From: Clostridia bacterium
Lineage (GTDB): Bacteria; Bacillota; Clostridia; Christensenellales; UBA1242
Length of the DNA stretch: 6,340 nt
Direction of reading: 5' to 3'
Assembly: GCA_016290255.1 (NCBI GenBank)
Contig: JAEETG010000038.1
Coordinates: 1 to 6,340, forward strand
Shown: in pieces, positions 1 to 5,958 of the stretch
How positions within the stretch are numbered: the stretch's first letter is position 1
Layout: the number at the start of each line of letters is the position of its first letter
Notes under the pieces: generated by a model
What the model saw: the letters and a program-made list of their open reading frames with translations, nothing else
What the model was told of the DNA's origin: nothing
Database searches by the model: none
Translations under genes and position numbers: made by a program

Positions 1-1064
1 CTGCTCACCTCACAACTTATTATGGTTTTTCAACCTACACCGACGCAACAGCAACCACAACACAAGCTCAGTTCCTATCTTGGGCAGACAACCTAACTCT
101 TGAGTGGCAAAGTTTTTCTAGCACTCACCCAACTCTTAAAACAGCACACAGAGCAGCAGGTGAAAACTATCGTGCTTATGCATATCAAATTCTATATCTA
201 GTGAAATATGCCGACAACAACAGTCAGTCTGTGATTGGCTCTGGAAATGTTAACTCAAGAAACATTCACTCTGGTTCAATTTCAAACCAAAGCAACTCAT
301 ATAACCAATTGGCAACACAGAAAAATGTTCCCGTTTCATCTAGTGCAAACTCTAGCCGTATTGAATGTGCAAAAGGAGGCGGAACAATTGGTCTCTGTGG
401 AACAGCAAATCAAACAACAGGAACAACAACGTTTAATAACTGCCGTATGGCTTATGGATATAACAACGCTGGTGATGAACTCTATTTAACCGATTTCTTA
501 ACATACAACAATGGAACAAAAAGAATATTAAGAGATGGTTATGTTGGTTCCGACCAATACACATCTGTTGCCTGCCTTGGAAGGCTCAATCCTTGGGGAA
601 ACGTTGCAACATGGATTTCAGGAACAGCAACACTTCTTGATAGTTCAAACTTTTGGTGTTATATTCAATTTGATGAATACGACGGCAGCAACTATAAATT
701 AACAACATCAAAAGTCACTGAAGATGTTTTGTTTGATTTAGGTTACACAAAACTATCTTATAGCCTGAAAAACACAAAGGGCTCATATAGATATTTGGGA
801 TACAGCACATTCACAACACAAGATAACACCATAAACGGGCTTCTAACAATTGTTGGAATGCCACCAAGCGATTCTGGATCTGGTTCAGCAACAACAGGAC
901 TATGTGACCTTTATTGGGCTCCAACATCTGCATCAAGCACCTATGGAGTGATGCTTGGTGGAGCAACCCACAACAAAACTGACGCAGGATTGTTCTATTT
1001 CACAGCAGATGCTCCTTTGGAGGTGTCTCGTGGTGACTATGGATTTAGAGTAATGCTCACGTAA
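1..1064 (+). CDS. Partial surface or tail-fibre-like protein with FGE/C-type-lectin-like C-terminus (5' end outside window)
   Basis: The frame is open from base 3 to the TAA at 1062-1064 (353 visible residues), so the true start lies upstream. The GTG at 201 is internal and has no ribosome binding site. The visible protein is rich in Ser, Thr, Asn and Gly. A segment around visible residues 64-82 (YLVKYADNNSQSVIGSGN) and a later LGRLNPWGNVATWISG stretch (about 192-207; bases 576-623) resemble the conserved blocks of Firmicutes phage-tail-like and surface proteins that carry a formylglycine-generating-enzyme/C-type-lectin-type fold. The end fits too: LGGATHNKTDAGLFYF (about 318-333), then GFRVML at the C-terminus, the usual close of that fold. 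The domain call is from remembered motif patterns, not a search. A ligand-binding or adhesin role is inference. No transmembrane segment or LPXTG signal is seen in the visible part. It lies 121 bp upstream of the exported-protein cluster on the same strand and could be functionally linked. Confidence 0.6.
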   Translation, partial: AHLTTYYGFSTYTDATATTTQAQFLSWADNLTLEWQSFSSTHPTLKTAHRAAGENYRAYAYQILYLVKYADNNSQSVIGSGNVNSRNIHSGSISNQSNSYNQLATQKNVPVSSSANSSRIECAKGGGTIGLCGTANQTTGTTTFNNCRMAYGYNNAGDELYLTDFLTYNNGTKRILRDGYVGSDQYTSVACLGRLNPWGNVATWISGTATLLDSSNFWCYIQFDEYDGSNYKLTTSKVTEDVLFDLGYTKLSYSLKNTKGSYRYLGYSTFTTQDNTINGLLTIVGMPPSDSGSGSATTGLCDLYWAPTSASSTYGVMLGGATHNKTDAGLFYFTADAPLEVSRGDYGFRVMLT

Positions 1065-1077
1065 CACAAATTTTTGA

Positions 1078-1094
1078 TCAGTTTTTAAAACTGA
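1078..1094. repeat. Perfect 8-bp inverted repeat with 1-bp centre
   Basis: TCAGTTTT-T-AAAACTGA lies 13 bp after the stop codon of the preceding gene. As RNA it could form a 7-bp stem with a 3-nt loop. No U-run follows, so it does not look like an intrinsic terminator. Its near-perfect dyad symmetry would also suit a dimeric regulator binding site ahead of the exported-protein cluster. Function unknown. Confidence 0.4.
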
Positions 1095-1109
1095 CGGAGG
1101 GATTGCGGA

Positions 1110-1138
1110 AAGTTTGCTTTGTCCTATTAAGCAAATTT
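1110..1138 (+). other. Stem-loop in the leader upstream of exported protein A
   Basis: Bases 1110-1119 pair with 1129-1138 in a 10-bp stem with one G-U pair and a 9-nt loop (TGTCCTATT). No poly-U tract follows, so it is not a standard terminator. It lies about 48 nt before the start codon of protein A and does not cover the ribosome binding site. It could be a leader or processing element. It matches no riboswitch class that I recognise. A weak promoter-like pair (TTGTCC 1119-1124, 17 bp, TAAGAT 1142-1147) overlaps it, but this is too poor to annotate separately. Confidence 0.3.
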
Positions 1139-1185
1139 GGGTAAGATGAAAAGTCAAACAAGAAATTATATAAAGGAGAACAAAA

Positions 1186-1839
1186 ATGCAAGCAAAAACA
1201 AAATGGATAACAACTTTAGCATCATTATGTGCTGTTTTAGTGGTTGCTATTGTCAGCATGGGAATTGTTTGGGCAGCAACAAGTCAAAGCGTTCAAACAT
1301 CAATTCGAGTTACATATTCTGTTAGCGATGTTGTGTGTGATGTTTCAGCAAACAAATATTTCCACACAGACTCACCAACAGCATTCACAGGTGGAACAAA
1401 TGGAGTTATTTCATTTAACGCACCTGATGCATCTGACACAAGAACATTAACAACAACGGCAACAACACTCAACTCTGCTGCAACAGATCAATATGTTATT
1501 TATGAATACATAATAACAAACAAAAGCAGTGAAGCAATGAACGCAGCACTTGTGACAACAGTTACAGATGAAGACAACACAAACCTAACATTCTATGTTA
1601 GTGCTCCAAGTGCAACAAGAAAAACAAATGTTGTTTCAACTTTTGACCCATCAAGTGGATGGACAGCAGGAAACTCAATTGCTGCAACAACAATTGCGGC
1701 TGCTCCAGCCCCAACAGCGGCAACACCTGAATACACAACCACATACGCTTATGTTGCAATCAAAGTTACAAACACAAACATAACTGCAAGCTTCACAGGA
1801 GCCTTCACATGGACTCTTCAAAATGGTGCAGCTGCTTAA
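1186..1839 (+). CDS. Exported TasA/CalY-like small protein A (putative SipW-type substrate)
   Basis: This 217-residue protein starts at an ATG 7 nt after AAAGGAG (1172-1178). The N-terminus is a signal peptide: KTK at 4-6, a hydrophobic core at about 10-30 and a likely signal peptidase site after VWA (residue 30). The mature part is Thr/Ala/Asn-rich and predicted by eye to be all-beta. Landmarks shared with the protein encoded at 3696 are IRVTY (40-44), DVSANKYF (52-59), YVIYEYI (103-109), and the C-terminal AYVAIKV...ASFTGAFTWTLQNG strand pair (188-214). An Ala/Pro/Thr-rich loop (about 165-182) is absent from the other paralogues. Small size, export signal and a neighbouring SipW/Sec11-type peptidase fit a TasA/CalY-like fibre subunit. 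That family call is inference, as sequence similarity to TasA itself is not obvious by eye. Alternatives are another surface-layer or pilin-like subunit. Confidence 0.6.
   Translation: MQAKTKWITTLASLCAVLVVAIVSMGIVWAATSQSVQTSIRVTYSVSDVVCDVSANKYFHTDSPTAFTGGTNGVISFNAPDASDTRTLTTTATTLNSAATDQYVIYEYIITNKSSEAMNAALVTTVTDEDNTNLTFYVSAPSATRKTNVVSTFDPSSGWTAGNSIAATTIAAAPAPTAATPEYTTTYAYVAIKVTNTNITASFTGAFTWTLQNGAAA
1338..1361 (+). repeat. 24-bp direct repeat, copy 1 (within protein A gene)
   Basis: These 24 bases are identical to 3854-3877 in the paralogous gene and encode the conserved DVSANKYF block. A second shared stretch of 18 bases occurs at 1750-1767 and 4212-4229 (YVAIKV block). The repeat reflects gene duplication and conserved protein sequence, and offers short homology for recombination across the intervening genes. 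Confidence 0.75.
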
Positions 1840-1863
1840 TAATTTTTTGAAAATAAAAAAATA

Positions 1864-1868
1864 GAGGG
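1864..1868 (+). promoter_or_regulatory. Ribosome binding site that decides the start of protein B
   Basis: GAGGG lies 5 nt before the ATG at 1874 but only 2 nt before the ATG at 1871. Spacing favours 1874, and so does alignment of the product: MTSKTKF matches MQAKTKW and MQSKTKL of the paralogues. Confidence 0.6.
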
Positions 1869-1873
1869 AAATG

Positions 1874-2488
1874 ATGACTTCGAAAACAAAGTTTGGACTA
1901 ACCACCTCTGCCCTAATCTTTATTGCAATCATGCTAATTCTTGCAATCAGCGCAGTTTCAGTTTATGGAATGTCAAAAATGAACAATTTTAGTTTTTCGT
2001 TTAGAGCAACAAAAATTAATGGGTTCATTGAAGCAAACTATTCTTACGCAGGAAAATCAATCAACATGACAACAGACGGAGCAGAAGATGGCGACACAAT
2101 ACTCAACTATAATGGTGAAACAAAAAGTTACTCAAAACAACTAAAACTCGTTGGCAACGACACAATTGTTTTAAGCAAATTAAACAATTATGTTGTTTTT
2201 GAATATTGTTTTTCAAACACAAATGAAACAAGCCCTTATTCCCTTTATGTGAACTATGTTGACACTCAAAAAACTGACAAAAACATTTCCGTTACATGGG
2301 GATATAGTGAAAACGAACAAGTCACAAATTTCTTTTCACTAGAATATATTTCAGACTTTTTTGCTGACCCAATTTCTGGGCTCAGCGTGAAACCTGGAAA
2401 AAATTATTTATATATCAAAGCACAAATAATAGACGACACCAAAGAGGCCGAATTTTCGGGCGATTTCACATTTCAAATGATTGGATAA
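1874..2488 (+). CDS. Exported protein B, divergent paralogue of A and C
   Basis: This 204-residue protein begins at the second of two tandem ATGs (see the ribosome binding site entry). Residues 4-6 are KTK, followed by a long hydrophobic segment (about 8-32) ending SVYG, where a signal peptidase could cut (after Gly32). If uncut, the segment would be a membrane anchor. Shared landmarks with A and C are YVVFEYCFSNTNE (106-118) and the C-terminal YLYIKAQIID...AEFSGDFTFQMIG pattern (178-204). The DVSANKYF block is replaced by a different sequence. The mature part is richer in charged residues (Lys, Asp, Glu) than A, with many aromatic residues. It follows A by 34 bp, so the two are probably co-transcribed. 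In TasA systems an accessory protein (TapA) accompanies the major subunit, and B could be such an anchor or minor subunit. That role is only inference. Confidence 0.55.
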   Translation: MTSKTKFGLTTSALIFIAIMLILAISAVSVYGMSKMNNFSFSFRATKINGFIEANYSYAGKSINMTTDGAEDGDTILNYNGETKSYSKQLKLVGNDTIVLSKLNNYVVFEYCFSNTNETSPYSLYVNYVDTQKTDKNISVTWGYSENEQVTNFFSLEYISDFFADPISGLSVKPGKNYLYIKAQIIDDTKEAEFSGDFTFQMIG

Positions 2489-2512
2489 AATTATGCAATA
2501 GGACCATAATTT
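2488..2512 (+). other. Weak intergenic stem-loop between protein B and the signal peptidase
   Basis: AAATTATG (2488-2495) and CATAATTT (2505-2512) form a perfect but AT-rich 8-bp stem around a 9-nt loop, beginning on the last base of the stop codon. No T-run follows, so it is not a convincing terminator. It could attenuate transcription or protect upstream mRNA, helping to make less peptidase than substrate. It may also be chance in AT-rich DNA. Confidence 0.25.
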
Positions 2513-2541
2513 AGCACAAAAAACAAGGAGGAAAAATACTG

Positions 2542-3684
2542 ATGCAAGATTCCATTGCTGAAAAGCAAGAACACAGAATCAAAGTGTTAGACAAAAAATA
2601 TTCGCATCACAGAAAAGTGAACGAAAAAGTTTTGTCTAAAGAAAAAACACCAACTCAAAAAGTTTTTTCAATTCTTTTTGATATTTTTTGTGTTGCCTTG
2701 GTTTTGTTTATGGGAATTTTTTGCTTCAGCATTTTGAACAGCAAATCTCAAAAAACCCCAGCCTCTGTTTTTGGCTATTATGCTTTAAAAATTGTTAGTC
2801 CAAGTATGGAAGCTTCTGGCTTCAAGGTTGGCGATTGTGTGATGGTTCACTCTGTTGACACCAAAACACTTTCAAAAGGAGACATCATTGCGTTCTATGC
2901 ATATAACAGCGCCGTTGATGTTCCTGTTGAAATACCAACCGTTCAACAAACTCCAGTTTACACCACTTCAGTCACTCAGTTTTTGGGAATTCAAAGCCAA
3001 AACATAAAACAAGCAGCTGTAAGTGGCGCAAGGCTCACTTTCCACCAAATTGTGGGAATATATGAAGACCTAAATCACAACCTTTATTTCAAAACAAAGG
3101 GAACATCGAACTCAAACGATGATATTTGGTATATTTCAGAAAACCATGTGCTTGGTGTTTATGTGAATTCAGCTTTTGCATCAAATGTTTCTGGAATTTT
3201 AAACTCAGCGGGTTCATCTTGGCTTATTCTGTTAAGCCTCATGATTCCAATTGCACTTCTCGCTTTTGTTATTTTGAAAGAATGTTTCAAAGATGTCCAA
3301 GTTGCGAAACTCGAATTAGACTGTGTTGAAGAAAAAAGAAAAATCACTGACCCTATTTGTGTTAAAAACAATGTGGGCTTCAACATGGATAGGAAAACAA
3401 AATTCAAAATACTTGCAACTGCTCCAGAAGAGAAAAAAATGGAATATGTGAACCTTTTATGGCCAGAAGGAAAAGTTCCACACTGCATAAGAAAATATTA
3501 TCTAAGGCGTGGCTCAATGTTATTGGGACCACTCACTCAACTTAGAAATCTAAACAGGCAATGTGAAGAAATGTATAAAAACGGAAAAGATATCAAAGAA
3601 ATTGGCAAATATTATGAGAAAGAAAGGCTCAAAATTGACGAAATTGTTAAATCACGATATAAAAGAATTATGAAGTTAAAGTAA
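2542..3684 (+). CDS. Signal peptidase I, SipW/Sec11 (S26B) type, with extended C-terminal domain
   Basis: This 380-residue membrane protease should cleave signal peptides of exported proteins on the outer face of the membrane. AAGGAGG (2525-2531) precedes the ATG by 10 nt. Order of parts: charged cytoplasmic N-terminus (1-40), transmembrane segment (about 41-65), catalytic Ser88 in VSPSME (85-90), GDIIAFYAY (113-121), His168 in LTFHQIVGIYED, TKGTSNSNDD (185-194) with the acidic residues at 193-194, second transmembrane segment (about 226-245), then about 135 residues of Lys/Arg/Glu-rich cytoplasmic tail. A His after the catalytic Ser, instead of the Lys of LepB-type enzymes, and the TKG...D block mark the archaeal/ER/SipW class. 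SipW itself is roughly half this length, so the tail is an addition. About 40 residues are also inserted between the GDIIAF strand and His168. Its place between paralogous exported proteins argues that it is dedicated to them. Confidence 0.85.
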   Translation: MQDSIAEKQEHRIKVLDKKYSHHRKVNEKVLSKEKTPTQKVFSILFDIFCVALVLFMGIFCFSILNSKSQKTPASVFGYYALKIVSPSMEASGFKVGDCVMVHSVDTKTLSKGDIIAFYAYNSAVDVPVEIPTVQQTPVYTTSVTQFLGIQSQNIKQAAVSGARLTFHQIVGIYEDLNHNLYFKTKGTSNSNDDIWYISENHVLGVYVNSAFASNVSGILNSAGSSWLILLSLMIPIALLAFVILKECFKDVQVAKLELDCVEEKRKITDPICVKNNVGFNMDRKTKFKILATAPEEKKMEYVNLLWPEGKVPHCIRKYYLRRGSMLLGPLTQLRNLNRQCEEMYKNGKDIKEIGKYYEKERLKIDEIVKSRYKRIMKLK

Positions 3685-3695
3685 AAGGAGAAATC

Positions 3696-4307
3696 ATGCA
3701 ATCTAAGACAAAACTTATCGCCCTGCTCGCAACACTTTCAATAATTCTTGCGGCTATAGCAGTTTCAATGGTTTTTGCTTTTGCAAGTTTAAACCATCAT
3801 GTTAGTTCTTTAATTAGAGTAACATACAACTGCAATGCTTCTTCAGTTGTTGCTGATGTTTCAGCAAACAAATATTTTAAAACAAATGAACCAATTGCTT
3901 TCACTGGCGGTGTGGACGGAGTTGTTTCATTTAACGAAGCATCATCAAACAACCAATCGCTTTCAACAAATTCAACAACTCTCACGGGTTATTATGATTA
4001 TGTTATATATGAATATATATTTGAAAACAAAAGCGCAAACACAATTAATGTGTCACTAACAGCAAGTGGATTAAACAATTTAATAATGTTCTACACTCAG
4101 CCAACAACCACACAAAAAACTGATATCTACTCAAGTTTTGATGAAAATGACTACATAGAAGGCGGAGTCATCGCTGCAACAAACATTTTGGGAAATTCAA
4201 CAGCATATTTGTATGTTGCAATCAAAGTTGAAAGAAAAGCAAACAACGCAAGTGCAGATTTTGCACAAGAATTTGTTTGGACAATTCAAGATGGTTCTGC
4301 CATTTAA
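3696..4307 (+). CDS. Exported TasA/CalY-like small protein C, close paralogue of A
   Basis: This 203-residue protein starts 11 bp after the peptidase stop, with its own AAAGGAG-type ribosome binding site in that gap, so it is in the same operon. The signal peptide has KTK at 4-6, a hydrophobic core (about 7-30) and a good cleavage motif AFA (28-30). The mature region lines up with protein A almost throughout: IRVTY (40-44), DVSANKYF (54-61), IAFTGGVDGVVSFN (67-80), YVIYEYIFENKS (102-113), AYLYVAIKV (170-178) and the final FVWTIQDG (193-200). It lacks A's Ala/Pro/Thr-rich loop, which accounts for most of the length difference. The pattern suggests a beta-sandwich secreted subunit. As with A, a TasA/CalY-like fibre role is inferred from size, export signal and the adjacent SipW-type peptidase. 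It is the last gene before a strong terminator. Confidence 0.6.
   Translation: MQSKTKLIALLATLSIILAAIAVSMVFAFASLNHHVSSLIRVTYNCNASSVVADVSANKYFKTNEPIAFTGGVDGVVSFNEASSNNQSLSTNSTTLTGYYDYVIYEYIFENKSANTINVSLTASGLNNLIMFYTQPTTTQKTDIYSSFDENDYIEGGVIAATNILGNSTAYLYVAIKVERKANNASADFAQEFVWTIQDGSAI
3854..3877 (+). repeat. 24-bp direct repeat, copy 2 (within protein C gene)
   Basis: Identical to 1338-1361 in the gene for protein A, encoding the same DVSANKYF block. The two copies lie about 2.5 kb apart in the same orientation. Confidence 0.75.
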
Positions 4308-4311
4308 CAAG

Positions 4312-4346
4312 AAAAAACACCTTAACAAATTGTTAAAGTGTTTTTT
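4312..4346. terminator. Bidirectional intrinsic terminator between convergent operons
   Basis: TTAACA (4322-4327) pairs with TGTTAA (4331-4336) around a 3-nt loop. After one C/A mismatch (4321/4337), AAAAAACAC (4312-4320) pairs with GTGTTTTTT (4338-4346), and further T residues follow to 4348. The T-run ends plus-strand transcripts and the A-run gives a U-run on the minus strand, so it should serve both the exported-protein cluster and the polymerase operon. The stop codon of the YolD-like gene (4333-4335) lies in the stem. Confidence 0.85.
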
Positions 4347-4674
4347 TTATTTCAATTTTTTGAATATCATCAAAACTTATGCTCATTATTTTTCTTCTGT
4401 TTTGATAAATTTCAACAATTCTTTCTGCTGTTAAAATTTTAGCGTTTCCACAAATTGTGTGATAGTGCATGTCACTTTCGTCATAATAAGATACAAAAAG
4501 TTCATCATCTTTTTTGCAAGACAAAATTGTTTGAGTTAATGAAGCAATATCTTCTTCACTCTGCTCCATTTTTTCTTCTTTATTTTGTTCATATTCTCTT
4601 TCCATAAGTTCATCATAAAAACCTTTCAATGCATCAAACGGTGCAAATTGTGCCGCTCGTTTTTCTCTTGGCAT
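4333..4674 (-). CDS. YolD-like protein, partner of Y-family polymerase
   Basis: This 113-residue protein is encoded directly downstream of the polymerase. The start is the ATG at 4674: only one base separates it from the polymerase TAA (4678-4676), and GGAGAG (4687-4682) sits 7 nt upstream. An upstream ATG at 4776 would force a 101-base overlap and add residues unlike the family. The N-terminal RAAQFAPFDALKGF (6-19) is the recognisable YolD-like signature of Clostridia, which usually reads RAAQFAPF-AL-G. A charged, probably helical stretch follows (about 20-45). A beta-rich C-terminal part with ISFDDIQKIEI (99-109) completes the usual architecture. YolD-family genes commonly neighbour UvrX/YqjW-type polymerases. 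A role as a regulatory or accessory subunit is supposed from that pairing but not established. Co-transcription and translational coupling with the polymerase are expected, so it should be SOS-induced. Confidence 0.8.
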   Translation of the reverse strand: MPREKRAAQFAPFDALKGFYDELMEREYEQNKEEKMEQSEEDIASLTQTILSCKKDDELFVSYYDESDMHYHTICGNAKILTAERIVEIYQNRRKIMSISFDDIQKIEIKKTL

Positions 4675-4675
4675 T

Positions 4676-5938
4676 TTAATTCTCTCCACTTTTGTGACCT
4701 CCAATTTGTTTGTTCCTATCTCTTTGCGTTGCTTTGTCAACATAATCAACTCCACGCAATAAAGAATTCTTTCCAAACTTGTTTTTTATTTTTAATATTG
4801 TTTGCATCAAATTTTTTTCTTTGTTTTCTTTCGTGTAATCTGTGAAAAAATCAATCTGTTTGTTGCTTTCATCCATAATGTCAGAAAATGAATAACCAAT
4901 TCTTCTTACGTCATCGCTTTTCACAATTTCATCAAAAAGACTAAGGGCTTCAGGGATTATTTTTGATGGCAAGTTTGTTGGAGAAAATCTTTTTACCCCT
5001 TTCACACCCTCTTCCATCTTATTTTCAAAAGAAATATAAATGTGCAAAAGTGGAGTGATAACCTGACTGGAAATAAGGCGATAACAACCCTCTTGAATCA
5101 TTTCGTCTAAAACAATTTTTGCATCTTCTTTTGAATATGCACAAGGCAAAATTTGCGAACTTGAAAAAGATTTTGATTTTGTTTTATAGTTTTTGATATC
5201 TTCCATCAAACAAGTTTCCACACCTTTTGAGTGATCAATCAAAAGTTCTGCATTAACACCAAACTCTTTATATAAAGCATCTTCATCAAAATGTGCTAAA
5301 TCAAACATGTCTTCAATTCCATGCTGTTTTAGTCTTTTTTCAATTCCTGTTGAAATCCCCCAAAAATCAGTTATTGGTTTGTGGTGCCAAAGTTCCTTTT
5401 TGAACTTTTCTTCTGTTAGGTAACCAATTCTATCAATGCTGTGCTTTGCTGTGATATCTAAAGCAATTTTAGCCAAAAACATGTTTGTTCCAATGCCACA
5501 CGTTGCTGGTATTCCCAAACTATTCATAATTTCATCCATAAGCTTTTTTGCAAAATCTTTGGCTCTTATTTTGTATAACTTTAAATATGTTGTCACGTCC
5601 AAAAAACATTCATCAATGGAATAAACATGAATATCTTTTGGATCAATATATTTTAGATAAATCTGATAAATTTTTGAAGAATATTCAATATACTTTTTCA
5701 TTCTTGGCTGTGCAATTATATAATCTATGTTGTCTGGAATCTCAAAAAGGCGACATCTGTTTTTCACACCCAAAGCTTTCATAGCAGGGCTCACCGCCAA
5801 ACAAATTGTCTTTGGAGTTCGTGAATTGTCGGCAACCACAAGGCGGGCTTTCATTGCGTCAAGCCCTCGTTCCACGCACTCAACTGAAGCAAAAAATGAT
5901 TTCATATCAATCACAAAATAACATCTTAAAGTTTCCAT
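4676..5938 (-). CDS. Y-family translesion DNA polymerase (UvrX/YqjW/DinB-like)
   Basis: This 420-residue low-fidelity polymerase is expected to copy past damaged bases. The chosen start is the ATG at 5938, 5 nt after GGTGG. An in-frame ATG at 5950 would add four residues. Motifs: IDMKSFFASVE (10-20) with metal ligand Asp11 and likely steric-gate Phe16; YSIDECFLDVT (106-116) with catalytic Asp109-Glu110; TCGIGTNMFLAKIA (146-159); a helix-hairpin-helix region FWGISTGIEKRLKQHGI (192-208); a little-finger domain to about 355; QIDFF (361-365), which fits the beta-clamp-binding consensus; and FGKNSLLRG plus RDRNKQIGGH (388-396, 406-415), which match the usual C-terminus of Firmicutes UvrX/YqjW proteins. 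Length is normal and no catalytic residue is missing. It heads a two-gene operon with the YolD-like gene and is controlled by a LexA-boxed promoter. Which Firmicutes name (uvrX, yqjW, dinB) applies cannot be settled here. Confidence 0.93.
   Translation of the reverse strand: METLRCYFVIDMKSFFASVECVERGLDAMKARLVVADNSRTPKTICLAVSPAMKALGVKNRCRLFEIPDNIDYIIAQPRMKKYIEYSSKIYQIYLKYIDPKDIHVYSIDECFLDVTTYLKLYKIRAKDFAKKLMDEIMNSLGIPATCGIGTNMFLAKIALDITAKHSIDRIGYLTEEKFKKELWHHKPITDFWGISTGIEKRLKQHGIEDMFDLAHFDEDALYKEFGVNAELLIDHSKGVETCLMEDIKNYKTKSKSFSSSQILPCAYSKEDAKIVLDEMIQEGCYRLISSQVITPLLHIYISFENKMEEGVKGVKRFSPTNLPSKIIPEALSLFDEIVKSDDVRRIGYSFSDIMDESNKQIDFFTDYTKENKEKNLMQTILKIKNKFGKNSLLRGVDYVDKATQRDRNKQIGGHKSGEN
4682..4687 (-). 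promoter_or_regulatory. Ribosome binding site of the YolD-like gene
   Basis: GGAGAG on the minus strand, 7 nt before the ATG at 4674 and inside the last codons of the polymerase gene. It fixes the YolD-like start at 4674 and implies re-initiation by ribosomes finishing the polymerase. Confidence 0.7.
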
Positions 5939-5943
5939 TTGCA

Positions 5944-5948
5944 CCACC
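5944..5948 (-). promoter_or_regulatory. Weak ribosome binding site of the polymerase gene
   Basis: GGTGG, 5 nt before the ATG at 5938. It supports 5938 over the ATG at 5950, which has no Shine-Dalgarno sequence and would lie almost at the 5' end of the transcript. The match is imperfect, so a leaderless start at 5950 is not excluded. Confidence 0.45.
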
Positions 5949-5958
5949 ATATAAAAAT

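Noticed and set aside
201..1064. GTG at 201 as the start of the first gene
   Set aside because: The frame is open back to base 3 with similar composition and protein character, and no ribosome binding site precedes 201, so the gene is 5'-truncated by the window.
1078..1138. Known riboswitch upstream of the exported-protein cluster
   Set aside because: The two short stems do not match any conserved riboswitch core that I can recognise.
933..1259. 108-codon minus-strand open frame across the 1065-1185 gap
   Set aside because: Mostly antisense to two supported genes, no ribosome binding site or recognisable product.
1842..1862. ATTTTTT / AAAAAAT inverted repeat between A and B as a terminator
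   Set aside because: The stem is entirely A-T and too weak, the run after it is A rather than T, and B follows with its own ribosome binding site at short distance.
1871..1873. First ATG as the start of protein B
   Set aside because: It lies only 2 nt from the GAGGG site. The next ATG has better spacing and aligns with the paralogue N-termini.
2542..3684. Classical LepB-type (Ser-Lys) signal peptidase
   Set aside because: No catalytic Lys motif of the LepB type is found. His168 in LTFHQIVG and the TKG...DD block fit the SipW/Sec11 class.
4675..4776. YolD-like gene starting at the ATG at 4776
   Set aside because: It would overlap the polymerase by 101 bases. The ATG at 4674 has a GGAGAG site 7 nt upstream and begins just before the family signature.
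4585..4845. 86-codon plus-strand open frame with a hydrophobic Phe/Leu/Cys-rich product
   Set aside because: Antisense to the well-supported polymerase and YolD-like genes, with no ribosome binding site of its own.
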